DNA of 37,376 bases from JADLFV01 sp964471555 (GTDB lineage: Bacteria; Planctomycetota; Phycisphaerae; Phycisphaerales; Phycisphaeraceae), in assembly GCA_964471555.1 (NCBI GenBank), contig CAYYGM010000025.1, forward strand, positions 1-37,376. The letters run 5' to 3'. This document shows positions 7,276 through 14,387 of the stretch, piece after piece. The first letter of the stretch is position 1, and every line of letters starts with the position of its first letter. A program made the translations under genes and the position numbers. The notes beneath the pieces are model-generated. The model had not been told where the DNA came from, searched no databases, and worked only from the letters and a program-made list of their open reading frames with translations.

Positions 7276-8592
7276 TCATCCCATTCCCAACGTCCGCCGC
7301 CAGTTATCAGTCTCCAGCGAGCGGCTGATCATGAGGATGCTGGCCGGCGATCGTCGCCAACCGGCATAGACGAAGATGTGCTGCACGTTGTAGCGGGTGT
7401 CAACCACCGAGCCGCCGGGGTGCAGGCCATCCTTGTTGCCCTTCATGCTGTAGCCGATGCGTTCGATCACCGTGCCGTCGAAGCGCCACTCGCTGGAGCC
7501 GGCCAGCAGCTCGTCGGGGTCGATGCTGTAGAGGTTCAGCGAGCTGATCTGTTGGTCTTTGTCCTTGATGAGGGTGGAGCCGACCTTGCCGGGGCCGCCG
7601 CCGTTGCGGGCGCTTTGCAGCATTTCGAGGCGTCGGGAGACGGGGTTGTAGATGACCTCGCCGGTGTCGTTGCCGCCGGTGGGGATGGCGGGGTTGCCGA
7701 CGATGTTGGTGCGTGCGGTGACGAACTGCACGTCCTCGAACTTGGCGCCGGGCTGGTGGCGATAGACGTGCTGGGTGTAACCCCAGCCATCGGGGCCGAC
7801 GGCGAAATCTTCGCGCGTTTCGCGGCCGAGGGTGACCATGTGGCCCGGCCCCCAGGTCGCCAGCGTCGGCTCGTAATCGCGGGCCGGCTTATCGTTGATC
7901 CAGATACGCTGCTGCCAGGTCTGCCCGGCATCGAGGCTGCGCACCAGGAAGTTGCGCCCACTGTTGCCGGTCTGCTGCCCGAAGGCGACCAGCAAACCAA
8001 ACTCCCGATGCAGCACCATGTCCGGCCCGGTGTGCGCCGCGCCATCGAGCATCCCGTCGAATGCGTGCGGATGCTCACGCCAACTGAGGCCGCTGTCATC
8101 GCTGAGATAGACCATGCGGTCGCTGCATGCGATCAGGCGGTGATTGGGATTGTTGCCGACCGGCGCGTGACCGATGCAGTTCATGCCGCGCGTGCCGCCC
8201 AGACGCAGCGGCGGATCCGGTTGCCAGGTCTTGCCGTCGTCGTCGCTGTAGAGCGCGAACGTGCCGGCCTCGGGCGACGGATCGTCGTCGCCGTGACCCC
8301 CGGCCCGCTGATAGACCACCACCATCCGCCCCGAGGGCAGTTGCGTGGCCACCGGCCAACCCAGGTGCCGCAGCGGCTCGCCCTCCGGTATGCTCGCCAC
8401 CGGCGTGATGCGCAGCAGGTTCTTGCTCATCAGCATGCGCAAACGCTTCTTCTCTTCGTAGGAGAAGTCGAACTGCGGCTCATCGAGAATGTCCGCAGCA
8501 TTCCGGGCCCAGGCCGGCTTCAGCGTCGGCCAAAGTGAACCGCCCAGCACCGCCAGCGATGCGCCTAGAAAATCACGTCGTGAAATCCCCAT
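7276..8592 (-). CDS. Tat-exported BNR/Asp-box (sialidase-fold) protein
   Basis: A 438-residue predicted exported beta-propeller. The N-terminus has a twin-arginine signal (SRRDFLGASLAVLGG, 4-18) ending near AWA. Asp boxes S-x-D-x-G-x-T/S-W occur at about 116-123 (SDDDGKTW), 164-171 (SDDSGLSW) and 219-226 (SLDAGQTW), the hallmark of the sialidase/neuraminidase superfamily. An arginine triad typical of true sialidases cannot be confirmed by eye. In planctomycetes such proteins often act on polysaccharides or have unknown targets, so it should not be called a sialidase outright. It lies downstream of sucD on the same strand with a cruciform repeat between them. Confidence 0.8.
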   Translation of the reverse strand: MGISRRDFLGASLAVLGGSLWPTLKPAWARNAADILDEPQFDFSYEEKKRLRMLMSKNLLRITPVASIPEGEPLRHLGWPVATQLPSGRMVVVYQRAGGHGDDDPSPEAGTFALYSDDDGKTWQPDPPLRLGGTRGMNCIGHAPVGNNPNHRLIACSDRMVYLSDDSGLSWREHPHAFDGMLDGAAHTGPDMVLHREFGLLVAFGQQTGNSGRNFLVRSLDAGQTWQQRIWINDKPARDYEPTLATWGPGHMVTLGRETREDFAVGPDGWGYTQHVYRHQPGAKFEDVQFVTARTNIVGNPAIPTGGNDTGEVIYNPVSRRLEMLQSARNGGGPGKVGSTLIKDKDQQISSLNLYSIDPDELLAGSSEWRFDGTVIERIGYSMKGNKDGLHPGGSVVDTRYNVQHIFVYAGWRRSPASILMISRSLETDNWRRTLGMG

Positions 8593-8620
8593 GTTGCTGA
8601 CCCCTTGATGCCCCTTTGTG

Positions 8621-8675
8621 TTTAGCCTTCGCGGCCACGCGAGGGGCGCCCGGCCTGGCGGCCTGGGCTAAACGT
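8621..8675. repeat. TTTAGC-ended three-way cruciform, copy A
   Basis: GTTTAGCC (from 8621) pairs with GGGCTAAAC (ending 8675). Inside are two smaller hairpins, TCGCG-GCCA-CGCGA and GGCC-TGGC-GGCC. The ends and the two-hairpin plan match the element at 12184. It occupies the gap between sucD and the BNR gene, starting just past the sucD stop. Confidence 0.65.
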
Positions 8676-9591
8676 TGACGCCGAGCGCCTTGGCCATCGT
8701 CACGCCCAGCGTCGCCGGTGAATCCGCCACCGTGCAGCCGCCGGCACGCAGGGCTTCGATCTTGGCTTCCGCGCCGCCCTGGCCGCCGGAAATGATAGCG
8801 CCCGCATGACCCATGCGTCTGCCCGGGGGAGCGGTGCGGCCGGCGATGAAGGCGCAGACCGGCTTTTTCATGTGGGCTTTGATCCAGGCGGCGGCCTGCT
8901 CTTCGTCGCTGCCGCCGATCTCGCCGATCATGATGACGCCGGCCGTTTGCTCGTCGGCGTTGAATCGCTCCAGACAGTCGATGAAGTTCATGCCGCGCAC
9001 CGGGTCGCCGCCGATGCCGATGCAGGTGGTCTGTCCCAAGCCGCAACGTGCCGCCTGCCAGACCGCTTCGTAGGTCAGCGTGCCGGAGCGCGAGATGATG
9101 CCGATGCTCTTGCCGCTCTCAGCGTCGGCCGGTGCTTTGTGGATGTAACCGGGCATGATGCCGATCTTGCAACCTTTGCCGTCACTTCCAGGGGTAATGA
9201 TGCCCGGGCAGTTGGGGCCGATGAGGATGGTGTCTTTGTAGCGCGGCAGACTGAGCGTCTGCTTGACCTTCATCATGTCCTGAACCGCGATGCCCTCGGT
9301 GATGGCGACGATGACGCGGATCCCGGCGTCGGCTGCTTCCAGAATCGCATCGGCGGCGAACGGCGGGGGGACGAAGATCATGGTGGCGTCAGCGCCGGTC
9401 TTGCTCACCGCTTCCTGGCAACTGTTAAAAACAGGAAGATCGTCGACCGCTTTCTGGCCCCCCTTGCCCGGGGTGACGCCACCGACCACCTGCGTGCCGT
9501 AGTCCTTGCACTGCCTGGTGTGGAAGGCCCCCGCCGAGCCGGTGATGCCCTGGCAGATCAATCGCGTATTGCCGTCAACGAGGATGCTCAT
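8668..9591 (-). CDS. sucD: Succinyl-CoA ligase (ADP/GDP-forming) alpha subunit
   Basis: SucD, 307 residues, carries the CoA-binding Rossmann domain and the phosphorylated histidine of the TCA-cycle enzyme that links succinyl-CoA cleavage to NTP formation. It shows the GITGSAGAFHTRQ CoA site (15-27), the GPNCPGI segment (125-131), GIISRSGTLTYE (164-175) and the phospho-His in RMGHAGAI (His262). The start is ATG at 9591, where homology (MSILVDGNTRLICQG) begins; the frame is open further but unlike the family. The beta subunit SucC, usually adjacent, is not next to it in this window. A TATCTT box ends nine bases before the ATG and no ribosome-binding site is visible. Confidence 0.92.
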   Translation of the reverse strand: MSILVDGNTRLICQGITGSAGAFHTRQCKDYGTQVVGGVTPGKGGQKAVDDLPVFNSCQEAVSKTGADATMIFVPPPFAADAILEAADAGIRVIVAITEGIAVQDMMKVKQTLSLPRYKDTILIGPNCPGIITPGSDGKGCKIGIMPGYIHKAPADAESGKSIGIISRSGTLTYEAVWQAARCGLGQTTCIGIGGDPVRGMNFIDCLERFNADEQTAGVIMIGEIGGSDEEQAAAWIKAHMKKPVCAFIAGRTAPPGRRMGHAGAIISGGQGGAEAKIEALRAGGCTVADSPATLGVTMAKALGVNV

Positions 9592-9600
9592 AGGGGGGTC

Positions 9601-9606
9601 AAGATA
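9601..9606 (-). promoter_or_regulatory. -10 box (TATCTT) of sucD
   Basis: GCTATCTT on the minus strand lies nine bases from the sucD ATG, with a run of C between them instead of a Shine-Dalgarno sequence. A weak TTGTGC lies 17 bases upstream. Confidence 0.35.
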
Positions 9607-9633
9607 GCGAACCGGCCAGCCCGGCACAAAATG

Positions 9634-9642
9634 TGGTATAAT
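9634..9642 (+). promoter_or_regulatory. Extended -10 promoter (TGGTATAAT)
   Basis: TGGTATAAT is a perfect extended -10 (TGnTATAAT) facing right, with a CTCCCA-GCG-TGGGAG hairpin just downstream. No protein-coding frame follows before the terminator at 9922-9951, so it could drive a non-coding RNA of about 300 nt or a leader reading towards the PEP-CTERM gene. Confidence 0.45.
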
Positions 9643-9648
9643 CCCTCC

Positions 9649-9951
9649 CAGCGTGGGAGACACATCAGTCTGTTTTGGGCGGTAGGGATGCCGCTGCCCG
9701 GTGAGTAAAAAGTTCAGTGTGTTCAACCTCATCTTTACAGGTTGGGAGGGCGTTGAATTCATTTGCCGGCCGCTTCACGCAAAGCAGGAGTGATGTCCAT
9801 CGCAGCTCGATCGCAGACGAGGGGCCAGGCATGGGTTAGGTGACGTTGAGTTTTCCGCAGCTAAATCGCGGCCTGCTGTTCGCGTTCAGACCCAAAAGCG
9901 CTTGAGCAGCAGACCGAACTCGAGCCGTGGCACAATACCCACGGCTCTTTT
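9649..9951 (+). ncRNA. Candidate non-coding transcript, unknown family
   Basis: This stretch runs from the predicted start after the extended -10 to an intrinsic terminator. It has small inverted repeats such as CAACCT...AGGTTG near 9722-9743 but no credible reading frame. It was not recognised as 6S, SRP, RNase P or tmRNA. The last 110 bases duplicate the 3' flank of the PEP-CTERM gene, so it could instead be the remnant of a deleted paralogue. Confidence 0.25.
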
Positions 9952-9952
9952 A
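9842..9952 (+). repeat. Upstream copy of duplicated PEP-CTERM 3' flank
   Basis: This 111-base segment is an imperfect direct repeat of 10980-11092. Shared landmarks are ACGTTGAGTTT, CGGCCTGC, CGCGT-CAGAC, CGCTTGA-GCAGCAGACCGA and the GAGCCGTGG terminator hairpin. Weak similarity continues to about 9975 (AGACGCCAT). Confidence 0.75.
9922..9951 (+). terminator. Intrinsic terminator, upstream copy
   Basis: GAGCCGTGG (9922-9930) pairs perfectly with CCACGGCTC (9939-9947) across an eight-base loop and is followed by four T. Confidence 0.8.
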
Positions 9953-10147
9953 ATTTTCCATCAGACGCCATTTTCGCCCCGCCTGCTGCAAAAACGCAGC
10001 AAATCCGCCTCCGTAGTCAATGCACCCTACGGCTCAAGATCGTATGGACGCTGCCGCCCGGCGCGCGACAATAGCAGCACGTTAAGCCTCATTTCGTTGC
10101 AGAACGTTCAACCCATTTTTTGACACCCTTCAAAGAAAGGAAGAGAA

Positions 10148-10987
10148 ATGACATGCTCGATGCGTTCGCAGGGGTGGGTCATCATGGTGTTGGCGTTGAT
10201 GATCAGCCTGACCGTGACCTTCAGCCCGGCCCGCGCCGATTGGGATCCCGGCGACGCCTACAAAATGCACTTCCCGCAACTGCCCGATCCCAACGGCTGG
10301 GATGTCGAGTTCGTCTCACTGACCAACAAGATCGGCGATGACTGGGTCTGCACCGGCACCGGCCCCGTCTCCGACATCCACATCTGGCTGAGCTGGCAGA
10401 ACGACAACATCGAAAGTGGCGGCCTGCCCGGCATCATCGACAACGTGGGCGTGGAAATCTACAGCAACCTGGAACCCGACGCGCTGTTGCAATACAGCCG
10501 ACCCGGTGATCTGCTCTGGAGCCGAACGTTCTCCGCCACGGAAATCACACGCCGACCCTACGGCCAGGGAGACCAGGGCTGGTACTCGCCGCAGTTGGGC
10601 CTGCAGCCGGTCATCGCCTGGAACCGTCCCGACCACCAGTTCTACGAACAGTTGAACATCACCACCATCGATGATCCATTCATCCAGACGGAGGGCGAAA
10701 CCTACTGGCTGGTCATGTGGGTGGACTGGATCGGGACGCAGAACCCCGCCGGCTGGAAGACCGCTGACACGACCCTGTATCCGCAGCCGTTCACGGACCA
10801 GCACTTCATGGACGACGCCGTGTGGTACGACTATCTGGAGCCGAACCCGCTGCTGCGCTGGCACGAGATTGTCGATCCACAGACGATGCAGTCGCTGGAC
10901 CTGGCCTTCGTGATCACGCCGGAGCCGATGACGTTGCTGCTGGCCGGTTGCGGCCTGCTGCTGATGGTAGTCCCACGACGACGTTGA
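10148..10987 (+). CDS. PEP-CTERM sorted exported protein
   Basis: A 279-residue secreted protein. It has an N-terminal signal peptide (hydrophobic 10-25, cleavage near ARA-DW at 30). It ends in a PEP-CTERM sorting tail: TPEPMT (about 257-262), a hydrophobic stretch and a basic VPRRR end, which is recognised by exosortase. The body begins DWDPGDAYKMHFPQLPDPNGWDVEF and contains DWVCTGTGPVSDIHIWLSW. This resembles a large family of planctomycete secreted proteins of unknown role with a beta-sandwich look. The start is supported by AAGGAAGAG seven bases upstream. An intrinsic terminator follows about 75 bases downstream. No exosortase gene is in the window, so it acts in trans. The function is unknown; cell-surface or matrix is likely. 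Confidence 0.85.
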   Translation: MTCSMRSQGWVIMVLALMISLTVTFSPARADWDPGDAYKMHFPQLPDPNGWDVEFVSLTNKIGDDWVCTGTGPVSDIHIWLSWQNDNIESGGLPGIIDNVGVEIYSNLEPDALLQYSRPGDLLWSRTFSATEITRRPYGQGDQGWYSPQLGLQPVIAWNRPDHQFYEQLNITTIDDPFIQTEGETYWLVMWVDWIGTQNPAGWKTADTTLYPQPFTDQHFMDDAVWYDYLEPNPLLRWHEIVDPQTMQSLDLAFVITPEPMTLLLAGCGLLLMVVPRRR

Positions 10988-11092
10988 GTTTACTGCAACC
11001 GAAACCCGGCCTGCCGCTCGCGTCCAGACACATCGACGCTTGAAGCAGCAGACCGACACGGAGCCGTGGCACTACACCCACGGCTCTTTTTT
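10980..11092 (+). repeat. Downstream copy of the duplicated 3' flank
   Basis: This is the partner of 9842-9952. It begins in the last codons of the PEP-CTERM gene and ends with its terminator. The two copies bracket the gene, as expected after tandem duplication of a gene with its flank and loss of one coding copy. Confidence 0.75.
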
Positions 11093-11093
11093 T
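11061..11093 (+). terminator. Intrinsic terminator of the PEP-CTERM gene
   Basis: GAGCCGTGG (11061-11069) pairs with CCACGGCTC (11078-11086), followed by seven T. Confidence 0.9.
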
Positions 11094-11300
11094 ATGGCTG
11101 CCTTGAGACGCCATGTTCACATGGAACAATCACAGCGTTGTCTTGGTCTCCCGCCGATCATATCCATCGCGCGCTGGCCCACTCTGTCGCAGCGCAGGCT
11201 TCACGCTCGTCCACTTCGCGTCATCCTGCACAACCCGTGACGCCACACCTCACACCCCACTCGCCATCGTCATCCACTATCCTCACCTGCCCCTTTGCGG

Positions 11301-11332
11301 CTGTTATTAGTTTTCTAGAAAACTAATAACAG
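11301..11332. repeat. 32-bp perfect palindrome, copy 1
   Basis: The half-site CTGTTATTAGTTTTCT is followed by its exact reverse complement, with no spacer. It is AT-rich in a GC-rich genome. It lies in a gene-free stretch and starts exactly 200 bp before copy 2. Confidence 0.95.
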
Positions 11333-11500
11333 GCCGGAGTTGTGCGACACGAGGGTGAGTTGGTCGCAGCGGTCGCAGCGGCAGCTCGACCGATGGGCCA
11401 ATGGTTGCGTCATGCGTGATTTGCGCTGCAGTTGTGCGAGCCAATCCGCGTTTAGACGACCTCGGGAATATCACCACCGCACCTCGGCAGCCTCTCCTTG

Positions 11501-11532
11501 CTGTTATTAGTTTTCTAGAAAACTAATAACAG
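11501..11532. repeat. 32-bp perfect palindrome, copy 2
   Basis: Identical to copy 1. It is followed, four bases past its end, by CGGCGATTTG, a decamer found at the same offset after copy 3, so copies 2 and 3 share more than the palindrome. Confidence 0.95.
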
Positions 11533-11730
11533 TCTCGGCGATTTGTGATCTACGGACTGTACGGTGCGGTCTACGGTTTGCGGGGTGTGGGGTGCGATCC
11601 ATGGGCTTCAGTCGGCGCCTGGCCCACCTCCTTGCTGGTCGATCGCACCGGTCGCGACATCGTCCCTCCCGTACGGTGGTATCAGCCGCCTCCGGCCGCC
11701 ATTGCCGCACGGTTTTGCTTGCCCTCAGCA

Positions 11731-11759
11731 TTATTAGTTTTCTAGAAAACTAATAACAG
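11731..11759. repeat. Palindrome, copy 3 (26-bp perfect core)
   Basis: The core TTATTAGTTTTCT and its complement are intact (11731-11756). The outer left bases differ (GCA instead of CTG), while the right CAG is kept. Its right arm overlaps the predicted -35 region of the winged-helix gene. Confidence 0.9.
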
Positions 11760-11781
11760 CCGCGGCGATTTGCAGTATGAT
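11753..11781 (+). promoter_or_regulatory. Promoter of the winged-helix gene overlapping the palindrome
   Basis: TATGAT (11776-11781) matches the -10 at five of six positions. Seventeen bases upstream is ATAACA (11753-11758), a poor -35 that lies in the right arm of palindrome copy 3. A protein on the palindrome would block this promoter, which suggests autoregulation. Confidence 0.4.
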
Positions 11782-11870
11782 GTGGGGACGACGGTATGTA
11801 TGAGTGTCGGCCCGGCCGGGCGGCGGCGCGGGTGGAACGTGCAGCGTTAGCTCGAACAGGAAACACGAAC

Positions 11871-12138
11871 ATGAAAAATGATCGGCAACTGGAACAGATC
11901 GTGCGCGGCTTTTCCAATCACAAGCGGCTGGCCATCCTGCGCCTGCTGGCGAAGCATGCGGGTTTGTCGGCTGCGGACATCTCCAAGGCGGTGCGGTGCA
12001 ACTACCAGACCACCGCGGCCCACATCCGTCGCCTGCACCAGGCGGGTCTGATCCACAAGTCCCAGCCGGGCCAGGCCCAGCACCACCAGATCAGCGACCG
12101 CGGCCGGGCAGTGCTCAGCTTCCTGACGCGCTTGCAGT
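11871..12138 (+). CDS. Small winged-helix (ArsR/MarR-like) DNA-binding regulator
   Basis: An 89-residue single-domain regulator whose TAG stop ends at 12140. It starts MKNDRQLEQIVRGFSNHKRLAILRLL, the dimerising first helices of ArsR-like proteins. The recognition segment follows (about 32-60: LSAADISKAVRCNYQTTAAHIRRLHQAGL), then a beta-wing (IHKSQPGQAQHHQISDRG). No metal-binding Cys pair of classical ArsR is present; the only Cys (43) is in the HTH. The ATG at 11871 is preferred because AGGA lies about nine bases upstream. Palindrome copies 1-3 lie in the 570 bp before it and none after, so they are plausible operators. There is no adjacent same-strand target gene. The effector is unknown. 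Confidence 0.8.
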
Positions 12139-12183
12139 AGTCCGGAAGGTTGTTTGTACACCATAAGCGACTCGTGTTACACC

Positions 12184-12237
12184 CGTTTAGCGGGCGAGCT
12201 TGCTCGCCCAACGCCGAGCAAGCTCGGCGGCTAAACG
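12184..12237. repeat. TTTAGC-ended three-way cruciform, copy B
   Basis: The outer stem is CGTTTAGC with GCTAAACG. Within it are two side-by-side hairpins, GGCGAGC-TT-GCTCGCC and GCCGAGC-AA-GCTCGGC. It sits between the convergent winged-helix and nuclease genes. Confidence 0.85.
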
Positions 12238-12274
12238 ATGGATAGAAAACAAGGGTTAGTTCAATTCCGCTGTG

Positions 12275-13498
12275 TTATGCGGCGCTTTCAGCAGCCTCGC
12301 GGATGCGGGCGGCGGTTTGGATCACCACGTCTGCTATCTGATCCAATTTGTCCATGAGTTCATCCAATGGCAAAAATCTTCGGTTGCTGACATGCAAAAT
12401 GCCCGATTTATCAAAACGCCTATCTATCTGATGAAGTTTCCCCCAGAAGGTATTTGTGATTTCATCCGACAGTGACTTATCCCAGTGCCAGCGTCGAACA
12501 AGGTACTGGGGCAACCAGTTCGGATTGTAAACTCGCCCCTTCTGCTCGATCGCCAGCAGGCTTATCCCGGCGCCTTCTCCTGTTGGATCGGTCACCTTGA
12601 GCATGACCGCACTGGATTTGAAATCCGGCTCCAAGCCCTCACGGCACAGCCGATCGTAAAACACTCGGACCTTTTCCATTTTCTGTTGGCCCAATGCTTG
12701 TTTCAACGAGTCAAACATCGTTTGCTCGCTCAATGTCGGGCCTCGGCCGGATGTTGGTGGGTTGGGTTCTGGATCCACGACTGACGAGAATTTCAACTGC
12801 TTCTCCAGCCCGTCGGCGAACTCAATCCGCACATAGGCACGCTGCACCGGCTCCACCTCATCGACCAGACGCGGAACGACCAGCAGTTGGCCATGATCGT
12901 CCAACTCATAGCAGCGCAACTCAACCAGGCCCAGGGCGTAACGCAGATGGGCGGACTCGCGGCACAGGTGGCTGACCAGTTGCTGTAAACGGGTTTCGAT
13001 GCCGTCGCCGACGATCAGGGCCAGCACGTCGCCTTGCGACAATGCAAGATGCAGGCGGTCCACGTATTGCGTTTCATCCAGTTCTTCGTCCAGGTTGCTC
13101 AGGGCTGTGAGTAAGGGTTGCATGTCTCGCCCTGTTTCCTGACAGAAGCGATGCCATGCTGCCTCGAACCAGTCGAAATCCCGGCTGACCACGTCCTTGA
13201 CGTAATCCAATGCTTGCGAGACCACTTCGCGGCGGGCCTGGGGGTTGCGCCACAGCTTGGTCTCGACAATGACGGGATATCCGCCGGTGCTCAGGTACAG
13301 GTTGTCGATAGTGCCGCTGTCGCGCGTGGGCACTTCACGTCCGATGCAGAGCAAGTCGCCGACATCTTTTCGCAAGGCGGTGACGGGCAGTAGCTGCGGC
13401 TGTTTGACGAGCAGTTCCTGAAGGTACTTTTCGTCGAACTTGTCATGGACCCGCGGCAGTCGCGGCAGCGACCGGGCGGTTCCATCCTTGCGCAGCAC
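12275..13498 (-). CDS. PD-(D/E)XK nuclease-like protein, function unknown
   Basis: A 407-residue protein. A PD-(D/E)XK core is visible near the N-terminus: Asp65 (TIDNLYL), then VIVETK with Glu79 and Lys81, then a Gln on the following helix (VVSQALDYV, Gln95), the usual metal-nuclease layout. The remaining 300 residues are acidic and helical with no recognised domain. Similar standalone proteins are annotated as hypothetical or restriction-endonuclease-like. A role in defence or DNA repair is possible but not shown, as no methyltransferase or helicase is adjacent. The only canonical start in the frame is GTG at 13498. The frame continues upstream to a TGA with protein-like codons (AERIDPIV), and AAGGGGG lies further up, so the true start could be a non-canonical codon about 27 bases upstream. 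Confidence 0.65.
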   Translation of the reverse strand: MLRKDGTARSLPRLPRVHDKFDEKYLQELLVKQPQLLPVTALRKDVGDLLCIGREVPTRDSGTIDNLYLSTGGYPVIVETKLWRNPQARREVVSQALDYVKDVVSRDFDWFEAAWHRFCQETGRDMQPLLTALSNLDEELDETQYVDRLHLALSQGDVLALIVGDGIETRLQQLVSHLCRESAHLRYALGLVELRCYELDDHGQLLVVPRLVDEVEPVQRAYVRIEFADGLEKQLKFSSVVDPEPNPPTSGRGPTLSEQTMFDSLKQALGQQKMEKVRVFYDRLCREGLEPDFKSSAVMLKVTDPTGEGAGISLLAIEQKGRVYNPNWLPQYLVRRWHWDKSLSDEITNTFWGKLHQIDRRFDKSGILHVSNRRFLPLDELMDKLDQIADVVIQTAARIREAAESAA

Positions 13499-13566
13499 GA
13501 TCGGGTCGATTCGTTCAGCGATGGGACGCCCCCTTTCTCATGACAGTCGTTCAGTCTTGCCCCATC

Positions 13567-13917
13567 TTACCGCTGAACATTCGGCGCCTCGCCGATGTTC
13601 ACCGTGATCGTCGAGCGAATTCCGCCGCGGGTGGTCCAGTCGCTGCGGATCTGCATCCACTTCGGCTTCATGGCGGCGTTCAGGTCGTCGGCGATCTGGT
13701 TGGTCACCGCTTCGTAGAAGATGCCCTGGTTGCGATAGGTCTGGTAGTAGAGCTTGAGGCTTTTTAGTTCGACGCAGAGGTCGGCCGGACAGTAGCGGAG
13801 GGTGATGGTGGCGAAGTCGGGTTGGCCGGTCTTGGGGCAGACGCTGGTGAACTCGCCGGCGATGTGTTCGATGACGTAGTCGCGGCCGGGCGTCGGGTTG
13901 GGGAAGGTTTCGAGCAT
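13567..13917 (-). CDS. queF: NADPH-dependent 7-cyano-7-deazaguanine reductase
   Basis: QueF reduces preQ0 to preQ1 in queuosine synthesis. The 116-residue length is that of the single-domain (type I) enzyme, which forms a tunnel-fold decamer. The nucleophile is Cys27 in SVCPKTGQPDF, with the partner Asp34. The QueF signature ELKSLKLYYQTYRNQGIFYE follows at about 55-74. The ATG at 13917 is chosen because family similarity starts at MLETFPNP. The upstream sequence is a heptad repeat. Tgt, which inserts preQ1 into tRNA, is encoded at the right end of this window. Confidence 0.95.
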   Translation of the reverse strand: MLETFPNPTPGRDYVIEHIAGEFTSVCPKTGQPDFATITLRYCPADLCVELKSLKLYYQTYRNQGIFYEAVTNQIADDLNAAMKPKWMQIRSDWTTRGGIRSTITVNIGEAPNVQR

Positions 13918-14077
13918 GGGGCAGGCAGTGGGGTTAGGGAGTAGGCAGTAGGGTTTGTTATCGTATGCATCAGATGATAACCGCATCGCCCTTGATCGGC
14001 GGCCGCAGCCCTACTCCCTACTGCCTACTCCCTGATAACCCCTAGACCCTACACCCTAAACCCTATACCCTACTGCC
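13918..14077. repeat. Heptad dyad, CCCTANA word, between queF and gatC
   Basis: The left arm (13918-13955) has GGGTTAG, GGAGTAG, GCAGTAG, GGTTT-like steps. The right arm (14009-14034) is complementary (CCCTACT, CCCTACT, GCCTACT). It continues as a clean run of heptads CCCTAGA, CCCTACA, CCCTAAA, CCCTATA, CCCTACT up to the gatC ATG. A small hairpin GTTATC...GATAAC sits in the loop. It lies between divergently transcribed queF and gatC, so both genes' upstream regions are made of repeat. Confidence 0.8.
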
Positions 14078-14078
14078 C

Positions 14079-14387
14079 ATGACTCAGCCGATCACCGAAG
14101 CCGACGTCCGCCATGTGGCCAAGCTGGCCCGGTTGCACCTGAGCGATCAGCAGGTGCACCGTTTCACGGAGCAGCTCGCTCACGTGCTGGAATATGTGGC
14201 CAAGATGAACGAGTTGGATGTTGCCGGCGTTGAGCCGATGGCCCATCCGCTGGACCTGCACAACGTGTTGCGTGAGGACCGCGAGCAGCCGGGCATCGAG
14301 CCGGGGGTGGCGTTGGCCAATGCGCCGCAGCGGGACGATCCGTTCTTTGCGGTGCCGAAGGTGATCGGGGACGGGCCCAGTGCGTGA
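14079..14387 (+). CDS. gatC: Asp-tRNA(Asn)/Glu-tRNA(Gln) amidotransferase subunit C
   Basis: GatC, 102 residues, is the small clamp that stabilises the GatA-GatB complex converting mischarged Glu-tRNA(Gln) or Asp-tRNA(Asn) to the amidated form. It shows the standard order: ITEADVRHVAKLARLHLSDQQ helix, FTEQLAHVLEYVAKMNELDVAGVEPMAHPLDLHNVLRED, then a C-terminal RDDPFFAVPKVI tail that reaches into GatA. gatA follows after 55 bases of heptad repeat. gatB is not in the window. No Shine-Dalgarno sequence is visible, and the start abuts the CCCTANA array. Confidence 0.95.
   Translation: MTQPITEADVRHVAKLARLHLSDQQVHRFTEQLAHVLEYVAKMNELDVAGVEPMAHPLDLHNVLREDREQPGIEPGVALANAPQRDDPFFAVPKVIGDGPSA

Noticed and set aside
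7231..8538. Plus-strand open frame opposite the BNR protein
   Set aside because: Antisense shadow; the minus-strand product has a Tat signal and Asp boxes.
11301..11332. Rho-independent terminators
   Set aside because: The stems are AT-rich and lack a following T tract; their copies do not sit at gene ends.
11301..11759. CRISPR array
   Set aside because: Only three copies in this stretch, spacers of 168 and 198 bases, fully palindromic AT-rich repeats and no cas genes.
11301..11759. Integron attC sites or gene cassettes
   Set aside because: The palindromes lack the RYYYAAC/GTTRRRY ends and the asymmetry of attC, and the intervals hold no cassette genes or integrase.
13918..14077. Telomere-like repeat or replication origin iterons
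   Set aside because: The CCCTANA words resemble telomere repeats only by chance of period 7; no DnaA boxes or origin genes are nearby and similar arrays with other words occur elsewhere.
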